Positions 1-5,547 of a stretch of 8,767 bases of DNA are shown here, one piece after another. The position numbers and the translations under genes were made by a program. Source of the DNA: Desulfoprunum sp. (GTDB taxonomy: Bacteria > Desulfobacterota > Desulfobulbia > Desulfobulbales > Desulfocapsaceae); assembly GCA_030696435.1 (NCBI GenBank), contig JAUYSF010000307.1:1-8767 (forward strand), given 5' to 3'. Numbering within the stretch: the first letter of the stretch is position 1; each line of letters starts with the position of its first letter. The notes below the pieces were generated by a model. It had not been told where the DNA came from. It worked only from the letters and a program-made list of their open reading frames with translations, and searched no databases.

Positions 1-1
1 G

Positions 2-175
2 GCCGTGCCGGATGGCGGACTGATTGAAAAGGATTCCGGCTCTGAGATGTACCAGGAGATGCTCGATGGCGAAACAGCCAAGGCTGCCGCCAGCGGCAAA
101 GGTCTGGGACTGGGACAGGCAATGTTCGAACAGATGAACGATCTCATTGAGAAGAGAAAGGAATCAGACACCTAA
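2..175 (+). CDS. flgJ: FlgJ-type flagellar rod-binding protein, C-terminal fragment
   Basis: Only the last 57 codons are in the window, open from the left edge in the frame starting at base 2 and ending at TAA 173-175. The fragment reads ...EMYQEMLDGETAKAAASG, then KGLGLGQAMFEQM and a charged tail. This matches the end of the rod-binding domain of FlgJ: a Met/Tyr-rich helix, then a Gly-rich GxGLG turn and an amphipathic helix. FlgJ is exported to the periplasm and acts as a cap for rod assembly. No muramidase domain follows, so this is either the short single-domain form common outside Enterobacteria or the end of a similar protein. The frame is clear and position next to flgM-flgN-flgK supports the call. 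The N-terminus is not visible. Confidence 0.75.
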   Translation, partial: AVPDGGLIEKDSGSEMYQEMLDGETAKAAASGKGLGLGQAMFEQMNDLIEKRKESDT

Positions 176-208
176 CCTATTCCGTTCGTTGGCATTGGAC
201 TCATCGGG

Positions 209-350
209 ATCGAAATCGCTATCGCTATCGAAATCGGATTGAGTCTTTCGGTGCAGTGACTTCTGAGTCGCAGTCGCACTTTCCCTGAAACTGCTATATT
301 TTTTGCGAACTCGATTCGATATCGATAGCGATTTCGATAGCGATTTCGAT
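209..350. repeat. Inverted arms of CGATNN hexamer repeats
   Basis: The left arm (209-236) is ATCGAAATCG, CTATCGCT, ATCGAAATCG. The right arm (311-350) contains two tandem copies of the 12-mer GATAGCGATTTC (324-335 and 336-347). The reverse complement of that 12-mer occurs in the left arm at 212-223, so the arms can pair across a loop of roughly 75-90 nt. Everything is built on a six-base CGATNN rhythm. Intergenic repeats of this style occur in several deltaproteobacterial genomes (from memory). The function is unknown; it could be a mobile-type palindrome or a structured RNA 3' end for the flgJ transcript. Confidence 0.7.
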
Positions 351-479
351 TATTCGCCGAAATGGGGGGCTGAAAGAATTATAAACCACCTAATCTATTT
401 CCCCCCTACCAGACCCGTTCTTTTTTTCTAAGCCGGCGTTCAAAAATAGCCATACCATTGAAATGTCATGGCCGGCATA

Positions 480-532
480 AGGGGCCGTAATGAAATAGTC
501 AGAAATGTAATGGAAATTTCATAACGGCCCCT
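480..532. repeat. 17-bp inverted repeat abutting the flgM-operon promoter
   Basis: Arms 480-496 (AGGGGCCGTAATGAAAT) and 516-532 (ATTTCATAACGGCCCCT) pair at 16 of 17 positions (A489 opposes A523) around a 19-nt spacer. The right arm ends on the first base of the sigma-28 -35 element. No T-run follows, so it is not a classical intrinsic terminator. It could be an operator, a remnant of a mobile repeat, or a rho-independent stop without a U-tract for upstream transcription. Confidence 0.65.
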
Positions 533-559
533 AAAGTTTCCCTCCAGCCCCTCCGATAA
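532..559 (+). promoter_or_regulatory. Sigma-28 (FliA) promoter of the flgM-flgN-flgK-flgL operon
   Basis: A -35 element TAAAGTTT (532-539) identical to the enterobacterial FliA consensus is separated by 12 nt from TCCGATAA (552-559), which matches GCCGATAA at 7 of 8 bases. The spacer is one base longer than the usual 11. Transcription would start near 566-570, giving a leader of about 65 nt before ATG 634. Placing flgM under sigma-28 gives the known feedback: FlgM binds the sigma factor that transcribes it. Confidence 0.82.
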
Positions 560-633
560 GAGATGCAAGGATAGTACAGGCAGGCTCAATAATCGTGCAA
601 GGATGCAACGACAAGAAAGCATGGAGGCGAATC

Positions 634-1221
634 ATGATACAGAGCACAGGACTTCAACAGACCACAAGCCCTCAGATTAACAGACAATACCAGACAAATG
701 ATGTCTACACCCGGCAGGAACAGGGCCAGACAAGCGTCTCGGAAAGACTCATTGCGGCGACCGACAAGGTTTCCCTCAGCTACAGTTCAGATTCCGTCCT
801 GACCTACTCCAGTTCGATGACCCTGCAAGGGGGCAAGAACGACGGATATGATATGTTGCGCGGCTTGGTCATGAATATGCTCAAGGAGCAGGGCATCGAC
901 AGCAAGATCGCTACGGATGGCGGTGAGATTGATTTAAACAGCCTCACCCAGGAAGATGCCAAGGCCCTCATAGCCGACGACGGTTATTTTGGGGTTGATC
1001 AAACCTCTGATCGTATTGTAAATCTTGCAACTGGTATCGCAGGCGGAGATGTCACCCGGCTCGAGGCCATTAAACAAGGTGTGGAAAAAGGATTTCAGGA
1101 GGCCCTCGACGCCTTTGGCGGCTGGCTTCCGGATATTTCGCACCAGACCTATGACGCAGTCATGAGTAAACTTGACGAATGGGCTGGAAAAACCAACAAC
1201 AGTCAGGAATCGTACACCTAG
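634..1221 (+). CDS. Uncharacterised protein, first gene of the flgM operon (DUF5610-like?)
   Basis: This 195-aa protein has no signal peptide, membrane segment or cysteine. I chose ATG 634 because GGAGG (623-627) lies 6 nt upstream; an in-frame GTG at 595 lacks an SD. Residues 1-65 are polar and Gln/Ser/Thr-rich, probably disordered. Residues 70-185 look folded and mostly helical, with DDGYFGVDQTSDRI at 115-128 and a C-terminal run of EKGFQEALDAFGG (151-163) then LPDISHQTYDAV (165-176). The C-terminal part resembles, from memory, proteins annotated as DUF5610 or loosely as 'hydrogenase-4 component G'. I would not use the hydrogenase label. It is 8 nt from flgM and is transcribed first from the sigma-28 promoter, so a late flagellar role (exported protein, chaperone or regulator) is an inference. 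No function is assigned. Confidence 0.85.
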   Translation: MIQSTGLQQTTSPQINRQYQTNDVYTRQEQGQTSVSERLIAATDKVSLSYSSDSVLTYSSSMTLQGGKNDGYDMLRGLVMNMLKEQGIDSKIATDGGEIDLNSLTQEDAKALIADDGYFGVDQTSDRIVNLATGIAGGDVTRLEAIKQGVEKGFQEALDAFGGWLPDISHQTYDAVMSKLDEWAGKTNNSQESYT

Positions 1222-1229
1222 GTGATATT

Positions 1230-1517
1230 ATGAGTATAGAATTTTTTGGGGTCGGGGGACCTGGGCAGATTGGCAACTTAAAGAAGACTCAGGTCGCCAA
1301 GACCGACACAAAAACAGAGACCGGACAAACCGACAAGGTACAGTTTTCTTCTGTCCTGCAGGATGTCCACAAGGCCCAAGCCGCCAGGGGCAGCAGTAAC
1401 TCCGACAGGATTGAACGGGTACAGGAGCTCAAGGCCCAGATAGCCGAAGGCACCTATGAACCCGATCTCCAAAAGGTCGCCTCTTCGCTCCTGCAATTTC
1501 TCGTAGAACGGAGATAG
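1230..1517 (+). CDS. flgM: Anti-sigma-28 factor FlgM
   Basis: This 95-aa protein is of normal FlgM length. The first 50 or so residues are polar and Lys/Thr/Gln-rich, as expected of the disordered, exportable half. The C-terminal half carries the family signature: RIERVQELKAQIAEGTYEPD (residues 60-79) followed by the VASSLLQFL helix (83-91) that contacts sigma-28. ATG 1230 is preferred over upstream in-frame starts because AGGTG (1220-1224) lies 5 nt before it and the protein then has the usual length. FlgM holds FliA inactive in the cytoplasm until it is secreted through the finished hook. It lies 8 nt after the preceding gene and 2 nt before flgN, under the sigma-28 promoter at 532-559. Confidence 0.92.
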   Translation: MSIEFFGVGGPGQIGNLKKTQVAKTDTKTETGQTDKVQFSSVLQDVHKAQAARGSSNSDRIERVQELKAQIAEGTYEPDLQKVASSLLQFLVERR

Positions 1518-1519
1518 AG

Positions 1520-1876
1520 ATGAACGCCAGGACCACCACCCACGACAACCTCGTTCGCCTACGTGACGTGATCATCCAGGAGCGTGAATATGCCAAAGTA
1601 CTGGATATGTCAGGCATGATAGAGATGATGCGCGAAAAGGAAGAACTGATTCAGGTGCTGGCCCACGTTCAAAAGATTGATGTAGCAGACCGACCGATAG
1701 CCACTCAGATCCGCCATGAAAATAGGCGTAACGCCTATATCTTCAAATCTACCCTCGGCTGGATCCGAGAGCTCATGGAGTTTTTCGGCAAACGCACAGT
1801 CACCTCGACCTACTCGGCAAGTGCCGGAACCGTCTCATCCCAGGTCAACGGCAGACTCCTCTCAGGCAGGGTGTAA
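1520..1876 (+). CDS. flgN: FlgN-type chaperone for hook-filament junction proteins
   Basis: A 118-aa, mostly helical, charged protein without a signal peptide. Residues 8-55 form a long coiled-coil-like helix (LVRLRDVIIQEREYAKVLDM, then the MREKEELIQVLAHVQ stretch). A second helix with HENRRNAYIFKSTLGWIREL (about 67-86) follows, then a Ser/Thr-rich tail. This is the FlgN layout, including the N-rich second helix seen in the family. FlgN binds the C-termini of FlgK and FlgL in the cytoplasm and delivers them to the flagellar export gate. The start lies 2 nt after the flgM stop, with GGAGAT (1511-1516) as SD, and flgK begins 3 nt after its stop. The sequence is divergent, so the call rests partly on position between flgM and flgK. 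Confidence 0.85.
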   Translation: MNARTTTHDNLVRLRDVIIQEREYAKVLDMSGMIEMMREKEELIQVLAHVQKIDVADRPIATQIRHENRRNAYIFKSTLGWIRELMEFFGKRTVTSTYSASAGTVSSQVNGRLLSGRV

Positions 1877-1879
1877 ATC

Positions 1880-3292
1880 ATGGCAGGACTCGTCAACGCA
1901 CTCAATTCCGCCCGCACATCTCTTGAGGTCAATCAGAAATCGATTGAGGTCATCGGCAACAACATATCCAACCTCAACACCGAAGGATATTCCCGCCAGA
2001 GCACCACCCTGACCCCCTACCCCGCCATGAATTTCGGCGACTTCTTTATCGGCCAGGGCGTCAAGGTGACCGATGTGCAGCGCGACCATGATGTCTTTGT
2101 CACCAACCAGCTCCAGAGTAAATCCGTCGCCTTCGGGCTCTATAACGGCCAGAGCCGAGCACTTACCGAGCTTGAGCGGGTCTTCAATGTCACAGAGGAA
2201 AATATTGCCACCGAGGTCGACCGCTTTTTTGATTCATGGCAGGAACTTTCAGCCAGCCCCAGTGATTTGGTCTTGCGTGATATCGTCATCCAGCGCGGCG
2301 AATTGCTCTCGACAAAATTCAACAATACCGTCAATGATCTCAATACCGTCCAGGAAAATATCAACGACTCGATTGTCTCCAAGGTTGACGATGTCAACTC
2401 AAAGATCAGGGAGATCGCCGATCTGAATGAACGGGTCTTCAATATCGAGATCCACGGCCAGACCGCCAACAGTGCCAGGGATAGACGGGATCAGCTCGCC
2501 AAAGAACTGGCTGGATCCGTCGGGGCCCAAACCTATGAGGATGCCAAAGGCATGCTGGCCGTCCAACTTCCCGGCGGCATGCCACTCGTCCAGGGAAATC
2601 AGGCCATGTCCATTGAGGCGGTAACGGTCAGCGGTAATCTGGAACTCCAGCTCCATGCCGGAGGCGTCACCAGAACCCTTGGCCAGCAGAATCTCGGTGG
2701 GGAATTTGAAGGACTGGTGAACATGCGGGATACTTTTATCCCCGAGCTAAAAGACGATCTCGACAAACTGGCCTATGAAATAAGCACCCAGGTCAATGCC
2801 CAGCACAGGGCCGGAGCCGGTCTTGATTCCGTTACAAACAGGGACTTTTTTGTCGAGCCGCTCGTCGTACTCGATGCCGCCCGGAATATGAGCGTCAACT
2901 CTCTCCTCGACTCATCGCAGGTCGCCGCCGCCCAAGCTCCACCGGCACCAGGCCCACCGGCAGAAGTCATCAGCACCGGAGATAACCGCAACGCCCTGAT
3001 CATCTCCAGCATTGGTGAAACATATCTCATTGGCGGAATTGATAATTTTGATTCCTACTACGGCAAAATGACCTCACGGGTCGGGGTGGAAAGCAATCAG
3101 AATCAGCTCTCACTCCAGGGCGCCGAAGATGCCGTGGTCCAGCTCCAGAATATGCGTGACGGCCTCGCCGGCGTATCGCTGGAAGAGGAAATGATTGATC
3201 TGATCGTCTACCAGCGCGGTTTTGAATCATCGGCTAAATTTTTGTCGACGATCGATGAGATGATGAACTCACTTATAAATATGAGAAACTAA
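1880..3292 (+). CDS. flgK: Flagellar hook-associated protein 1 (FlgK)
   Basis: This 470-aa protein is somewhat shorter than the 507-547 aa enzymes of Bacillus and Salmonella. The N-terminal rod-type domain (about 1-45) contains VIGNNISNLNTEGYSRQ at 24-40. A long helical region (90-210) leads to the FlgK core with LGGEFEGLVNMRDTFIPEL (272-290). The C-terminal axial helix (about 410-470) has the typical EEEMIDLIVYQRGFESSAKF. A proline-rich insert, QAPPAPGPPAEV (352-363), interrupts the region between core and C-terminal helix. FlgK forms the first hook-filament junction ring. It is exported by the flagellar type III system, so the lack of a Sec signal is expected. Start ATG 1880 lies 3 nt after flgN, with a modest SD-like CAGGCAGGG inside flgN. 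Confidence 0.96.
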   Translation: MAGLVNALNSARTSLEVNQKSIEVIGNNISNLNTEGYSRQSTTLTPYPAMNFGDFFIGQGVKVTDVQRDHDVFVTNQLQSKSVAFGLYNGQSRALTELERVFNVTEENIATEVDRFFDSWQELSASPSDLVLRDIVIQRGELLSTKFNNTVNDLNTVQENINDSIVSKVDDVNSKIREIADLNERVFNIEIHGQTANSARDRRDQLAKELAGSVGAQTYEDAKGMLAVQLPGGMPLVQGNQAMSIEAVTVSGNLELQLHAGGVTRTLGQQNLGGEFEGLVNMRDTFIPELKDDLDKLAYEISTQVNAQHRAGAGLDSVTNRDFFVEPLVVLDAARNMSVNSLLDSSQVAAAQAPPAPGPPAEVISTGDNRNALIISSIGETYLIGGIDNFDSYYGKMTSRVGVESNQNQLSLQGAEDAVVQLQNMRDGLAGVSLEEEMIDLIVYQRGFESSAKFLSTIDEMMNSLINMRN

Positions 3293-3354
3293 GCATATCA
3301 TCTGCGATCCTCAAATCGCCGCTGATCCCGTGCCAAAGGGGGTATTAAAAAAAT

Positions 3355-4386
3355 ATGAAAGTTACAGAAAACACCACCTACCGCATGCTGCAGACCAACC
3401 TGGACAGGATTACCAGCAAGCTGGAAAACACCCGTTTTCAAGGAGCAACCGGCATCAAGCTGAATAAACCCTCTGATGATCCCGCCTCCATCCGGCCGGT
3501 ACTGACCACCAGGACTCAGATCAGACACACCGAGCGCTACCTGGAAACGATGGGCGTTACTCTCGACAAAATGGAGTCGACCGACGGCCATCTGGCCCAT
3601 GTCGAAAATATCATGGTCAGGGCCAAAGAAATTGCTATTAGCTCCATAAACAGCGGCATGAGCACCGAAGACCTCTCAACTCTGGCTGACGAAATAAGCC
3701 AGCTCCGCCAGGAACTGCTTGATTCCGCCAATGCAAAGGTGGACGGCAAGTATATCTTTTCCGGCTACGAGGAAAACACCATTCCGTTCGTCGAGAATCC
3801 GGCATACATCCCGGCAGCCGTCCCGCCCGCCCTGCCAATCCCTGGACAATACGATCCAACCGATAGTACCACCTGGCCATATCTCTATCAGGGCGACAAC
3901 AACCCGACGGAACTGGAGATCACCCCAGGTGAATATTTAGAGACCAACCTAACCGGCAACGATTTGTTCTTCGGTGTCTCCAACACCACCTGGGCAGATT
4001 CGCCACCGGCGGCAAACCAGTCGGATACCGGCAGGATCGACATTTTCAGTGTGCTGACCCGTGTCGAGGAGGCCATCCGCGCCGGAAACGTAGATGACCC
4101 ACTTGGGGCGGGCGGTAGCATCCAGACTCAAATCGATAACCTGGAAGTGGGAGCCGATCAGGAACGGCGACTGCGCAGCCAGTTGGGCAACAAGGCTTCG
4201 CGGGTAGAATCCGCCATGCTGCACCAGGAGGATGTAAAGATCGACTTGGAGCAGATTCTCTCGCGCTACCAGGACACCGATGCCATAGAAAATTTCAATG
4301 ATATCGTCAAGCAGGAAACTGCCTTTCAGGCCGCCCTCAGCATTACCTCGAAGGTTTCCCAGATATCCATCCTGGATTACTTTTAG
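3355..4386 (+). CDS. flgL: Flagellar hook-associated protein 3 (FlgL)
   Basis: A 343-aa protein with flagellin-like termini. The N-terminal helix pair includes GATGIKLNKPSDDPASIRP (30-48), the FlgL/flagellin turn motif, and continues as a coiled coil to about 135. A Pro/Thr/Asp-rich middle (140-225) forms the surface domain. The C-terminal helix starts near RRLRSQLGNKASRVE (271-285) and ends with DTDAIENFNDIVKQETAFQA (307-326) then SILDYF. FlgL is the second junction ring, onto which flagellin polymerises. It lies 62 nt after flgK. AAAGGGGG (3335-3342) is the best SD but sits 12 nt before ATG 3355, a long spacing. It probably shares the sigma-28 transcript. A palindromic repeat begins 11 nt after its stop. 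Confidence 0.95.
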   Translation: MKVTENTTYRMLQTNLDRITSKLENTRFQGATGIKLNKPSDDPASIRPVLTTRTQIRHTERYLETMGVTLDKMESTDGHLAHVENIMVRAKEIAISSINSGMSTEDLSTLADEISQLRQELLDSANAKVDGKYIFSGYEENTIPFVENPAYIPAAVPPALPIPGQYDPTDSTTWPYLYQGDNNPTELEITPGEYLETNLTGNDLFFGVSNTTWADSPPAANQSDTGRIDIFSVLTRVEEAIRAGNVDDPLGAGGSIQTQIDNLEVGADQERRLRSQLGNKASRVESAMLHQEDVKIDLEQILSRYQDTDAIENFNDIVKQETAFQAALSITSKVSQISILDYF

Positions 4387-4396
4387 ATGTCATTAT

Positions 4397-4426
4397 CTGG
4401 TTCCCATGCGGCGCATGGGAACCCCG
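4397..4426. repeat. Palindromic intergenic repeat, copy 1
   Basis: CTGGTTCCCATGCG, centre base G4411, then CGCATGGGAACCCCG. The arms 4399-4410 and 4412-4423 are perfectly complementary over 12 bases. It is identical to copy 2 (5272-5301) except for the central base (G here, T there). GTTCCCA...TGGGAAC palindromes are widespread intergenic repeats in many proteobacteria (from memory), some tied to REP-associated transposases. It lies 11 nt after the flgL stop and may act as an mRNA 3'-end stem, but there is no T-run for intrinsic termination. Confidence 0.85.
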
Positions 4427-4454
4427 GGTGTTTCGCTGTACAGTTACATCGTAA

Positions 4455-4483
4455 TTGACATCTCCCCACGTACCACATATTAT
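4455..4483 (+). promoter_or_regulatory. Sigma-70-type promoter of csrA-fliW
   Basis: TTGACA (4455-4460) is a perfect -35. A 17-nt spacer leads to TATTAT (4478-4483), 5 of 6 to the -10 consensus. Transcription would start around 4490, leaving a leader of about 84 nt before csrA. A housekeeping promoter here would let csrA-fliW be expressed outside the sigma-28 cascade. The leader contains AAGGGAT (4530-4536), a GGA-type sequence that CsrA might bind for autoregulation; that part is speculative. Confidence 0.75.
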
Positions 4484-4573
4484 CAAAATACGTTGAGAGT
4501 TCGAGGGCTTTCATAGATACAGTGCAGCCAAGGGATACAATCCAGAACATCAACACTACTTGTGGGGTGAATC

Positions 4574-4813
4574 ATGCTGGTTTTGACCAGAAAAACCGGA
4601 GATGGTATAATGATAGGCGATGATATCGTCATAAAAATCATTGAGATGAAGGGTGGTGGTGTCCGCATCGGCATCGAAGCCCCCCAGGATAAAAAGATCT
4701 ACCGCCAGGAAATCTATGATCGGATCACCCAGGAAAACAAGGAAGCCCTGCAGTGGAATCTGACTGATCTAGATGCCTTAAGTGAAAACCTCATCGTTGA
4801 GAAAAAGAAATGA
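4574..4813 (+). CDS. csrA: Carbon storage/translational regulator CsrA
   Basis: A 79-aa protein, slightly longer than the 61 aa of E. coli CsrA. MLVLTRKTGDGIMIGDDI at the N-terminus is the family signature, and the key RNA-contact residues L4, R6 and R44 (in IYRQEIYDRI, 42-51) are all present. Residues 36-40 (APQDK) replace the more common APKEV/APKDV. The C-terminal tail (about 52-79) is acidic then Lys-rich and longer than usual. The homodimer binds GGA motifs in mRNA leaders and blocks translation. In bacteria that have FliW, CsrA mainly represses flagellin mRNA. GGGGTGA (4564-4570) precedes ATG 4574. The stop overlaps the fliW start by 4 nt (ATGA), so the two are translationally coupled. 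Confidence 0.97.
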   Translation: MLVLTRKTGDGIMIGDDIVIKIIEMKGGGVRIGIEAPQDKKIYRQEIYDRITQENKEALQWNLTDLDALSENLIVEKKK

Positions 4814-5232
4814 AAAAAATACAAACTCGTTTTGGTGAGGTTGAATACGATTCCGAGAACCTGTTGCACTTTCCGGCCGGGCTGATAGGTTTTCCGACAC
4901 TGCACGACTTCATCGTCATGCCCAACAAGAAACAGGGCCCGTTGTTCTGGATCCAGAGCGTCGAAGATCCGGATATCGCCTTCATCCTCACCGACCCGAC
5001 CAATTTCTTTCTCGATTACGCCGTTCTCCCCGACAGTTCAGAAAGAAACACCCTGAGAATTGACCAAGATGATGAGTGTTTTGTCCTCTCCGTGGTCACT
5101 GTGCCACCAGACCAAAATATCACCATCAACCTCTCAGCGCCCATCCTCTACGCCACAAAGACCAATCGGGCCATCCAGATAATCCTGGAAAACACCGATT
5201 ACAAACCGAAGACCCCGCTCCCCTCTCCCTAA
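4810..5232 (+). CDS. fliW: Flagellar assembly factor FliW (CsrA antagonist)
   Basis: This 140-aa cytoplasmic protein is of normal FliW length. Family landmarks are the N-terminal TRFGEVEYD (6-14), the HFPAGLIGFP turn (20-29), PLFWIQSVEDPDIAFILTDP (44-63) and the C-terminal APILYATKTNRAIQIILEN (109-127), which corresponds to the usual 'NLKAPIvvN...rkg.QvIL' block. FliW binds either flagellin or CsrA. When flagellin accumulates it occupies FliW, free CsrA then represses flagellin translation, and secretion of flagellin releases FliW again. The gene starts within the csrA stop (ATGA overlap), with AGAAAAAGAAA as a weak purine-rich SD inside csrA. In Bacillus subtilis the order is fliW-csrA; here it is reversed. 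Confidence 0.95.
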   Translation: MKKIQTRFGEVEYDSENLLHFPAGLIGFPTLHDFIVMPNKKQGPLFWIQSVEDPDIAFILTDPTNFFLDYAVLPDSSERNTLRIDQDDECFVLSVVTVPPDQNITINLSAPILYATKTNRAIQIILENTDYKPKTPLPSP

Positions 5233-5271
5233 TTCATTCCGACAGGGATCCCTACTATCTAACGTTCGTGC

Positions 5272-5301
5272 CTGGTTCCCATGCGTCGCATGGGAACCCC
5301 G
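5272..5301. repeat. Palindromic intergenic repeat, copy 2
   Basis: Same 30-nt unit as 4397-4426, with T5286 in the centre. Arms 5274-5285 and 5287-5298 pair perfectly over 12 bases. It starts 39 nt after the fliW stop. Immediately downstream, GACTGCG (5306-5312) and CGCAGTC (5314-5320) form a second small palindrome with the same TGCGNCGCA core, so the locus looks like a repeat doublet. The two 30-nt copies bracket csrA-fliW. Confidence 0.85.
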
Positions 5302-5325
5302 TCTTGACTGCGCCGCAGTCTGGTG

Positions 5326-5341
5326 TGGCATTGATACAGCA
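5326..5341 (+). promoter_or_regulatory. Possible sigma-54 promoter upstream of fliC
   Basis: TGGCATTGATACAGCA has GG (5327-5328) and GC (5339-5340) at the spacing required for the -24/-12 elements of sigma-54. The -24 half TGGCA is good, but the -12 half lacks the usual TT before GC. Transcription would start near 5352, giving a leader of about 195 nt. Sigma-54 controls flagellar genes in many deltaproteobacteria, which makes it plausible, but one partial match in AT/GC-mixed DNA can occur by chance. Confidence 0.3.
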
Positions 5342-5424
5342 AACGATTTCCTCTAGCTGGGGATTTCTTTGTCCTGCAGAAGAGCTCTTCATCCATAGTA
5401 CACCGATTCTTTATCATTTTTCCC

Positions 5425-5452
5425 TAAACTTTTGCCAACAAACTGACGAAAT
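5425..5452 (+). promoter_or_regulatory. Sigma-28-like promoter of fliC
   Basis: TAAACTTT (5425-5432) matches the FliA -35 at 7 of 8 bases. After 12 nt, GACGAAAT (5445-5452) keeps the CGA core of GCCGATAA at 5 of 8 bases. The 12-nt spacing equals that of the stronger promoter at 532-559, which supports both. Transcription would start near 5458-5460, and a TACCT/AGGTA stem-loop (5459-5471) would lie at the very 5' end of the mRNA. The leader would be about 90 nt. Confidence 0.6.
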
Positions 5453-5531
5453 ATAACATACCTGCGAGGTACACCAAAAAGAGACACTACGTTTGTAAAA
5501 ATGATTGAAAATGACGCCGAAACACCCCTTC

Positions 5532-5547
5532 AAGGAGGATTTACACA
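5532..5547 (+). promoter_or_regulatory. Strong fliC ribosome binding site, candidate CsrA target
   Basis: AAGGAGG (5532-5538) lies 9 nt before the fliC ATG and is the strongest SD on the plus strand of the window. The surrounding TTCAAGGAGGAT resembles the CsrA consensus core ACARGGA. In Bacillus subtilis CsrA represses flagellin by covering exactly this position. Direct binding here is inferred from that precedent and from csrA-fliW being the neighbouring genes. Confidence 0.6.

Larger units (their letters stand above)
176..633. other. 458-nt non-coding region between flgJ and the flgM operon
   Basis: I see no convincing gene here on either strand. The stretch holds hexamer-based repeats (209-236 and 311-350), a small nested hairpin between them (GACT 258-261 / AGTC 266-269), facing G6 (364-369) and C6 (401-406) runs, a T-run (421-427), a 17-bp inverted repeat (480-532), a sigma-28-type promoter (532-559) and a 5' leader of about 65 nt ending in the SD of the next gene. 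It separates the end of the rod/hook-type genes from the late genes and looks like a transcriptional boundary. Confidence 0.7.

Noticed and set aside
209..350. CRISPR array
   Set aside because: Units are 6-12 nt, in both orientations, with no regular spacers and no cas genes in the window.
364..427. Intrinsic terminator from facing G6 and C6 runs followed by a T-run
   Set aside because: Only 6 bp could pair across a 31-nt loop, and the T-run starts 15 nt after the C-run; too weak to call.
480..532. Inverted repeat as a classical terminator of flgJ
   Set aside because: The sequence after the stem is AAAGTTTCCC, with no U-tract.
595..633. In-frame GTG start extending the 634-1221 gene
   Set aside because: No SD before GTG 595, while GGAGG sits 6 nt before ATG 634.
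5304..5332. Sigma-70 promoter starting at TTGACT
   Set aside because: The hexamer 17 nt downstream is GGCATT, not a -10 element.
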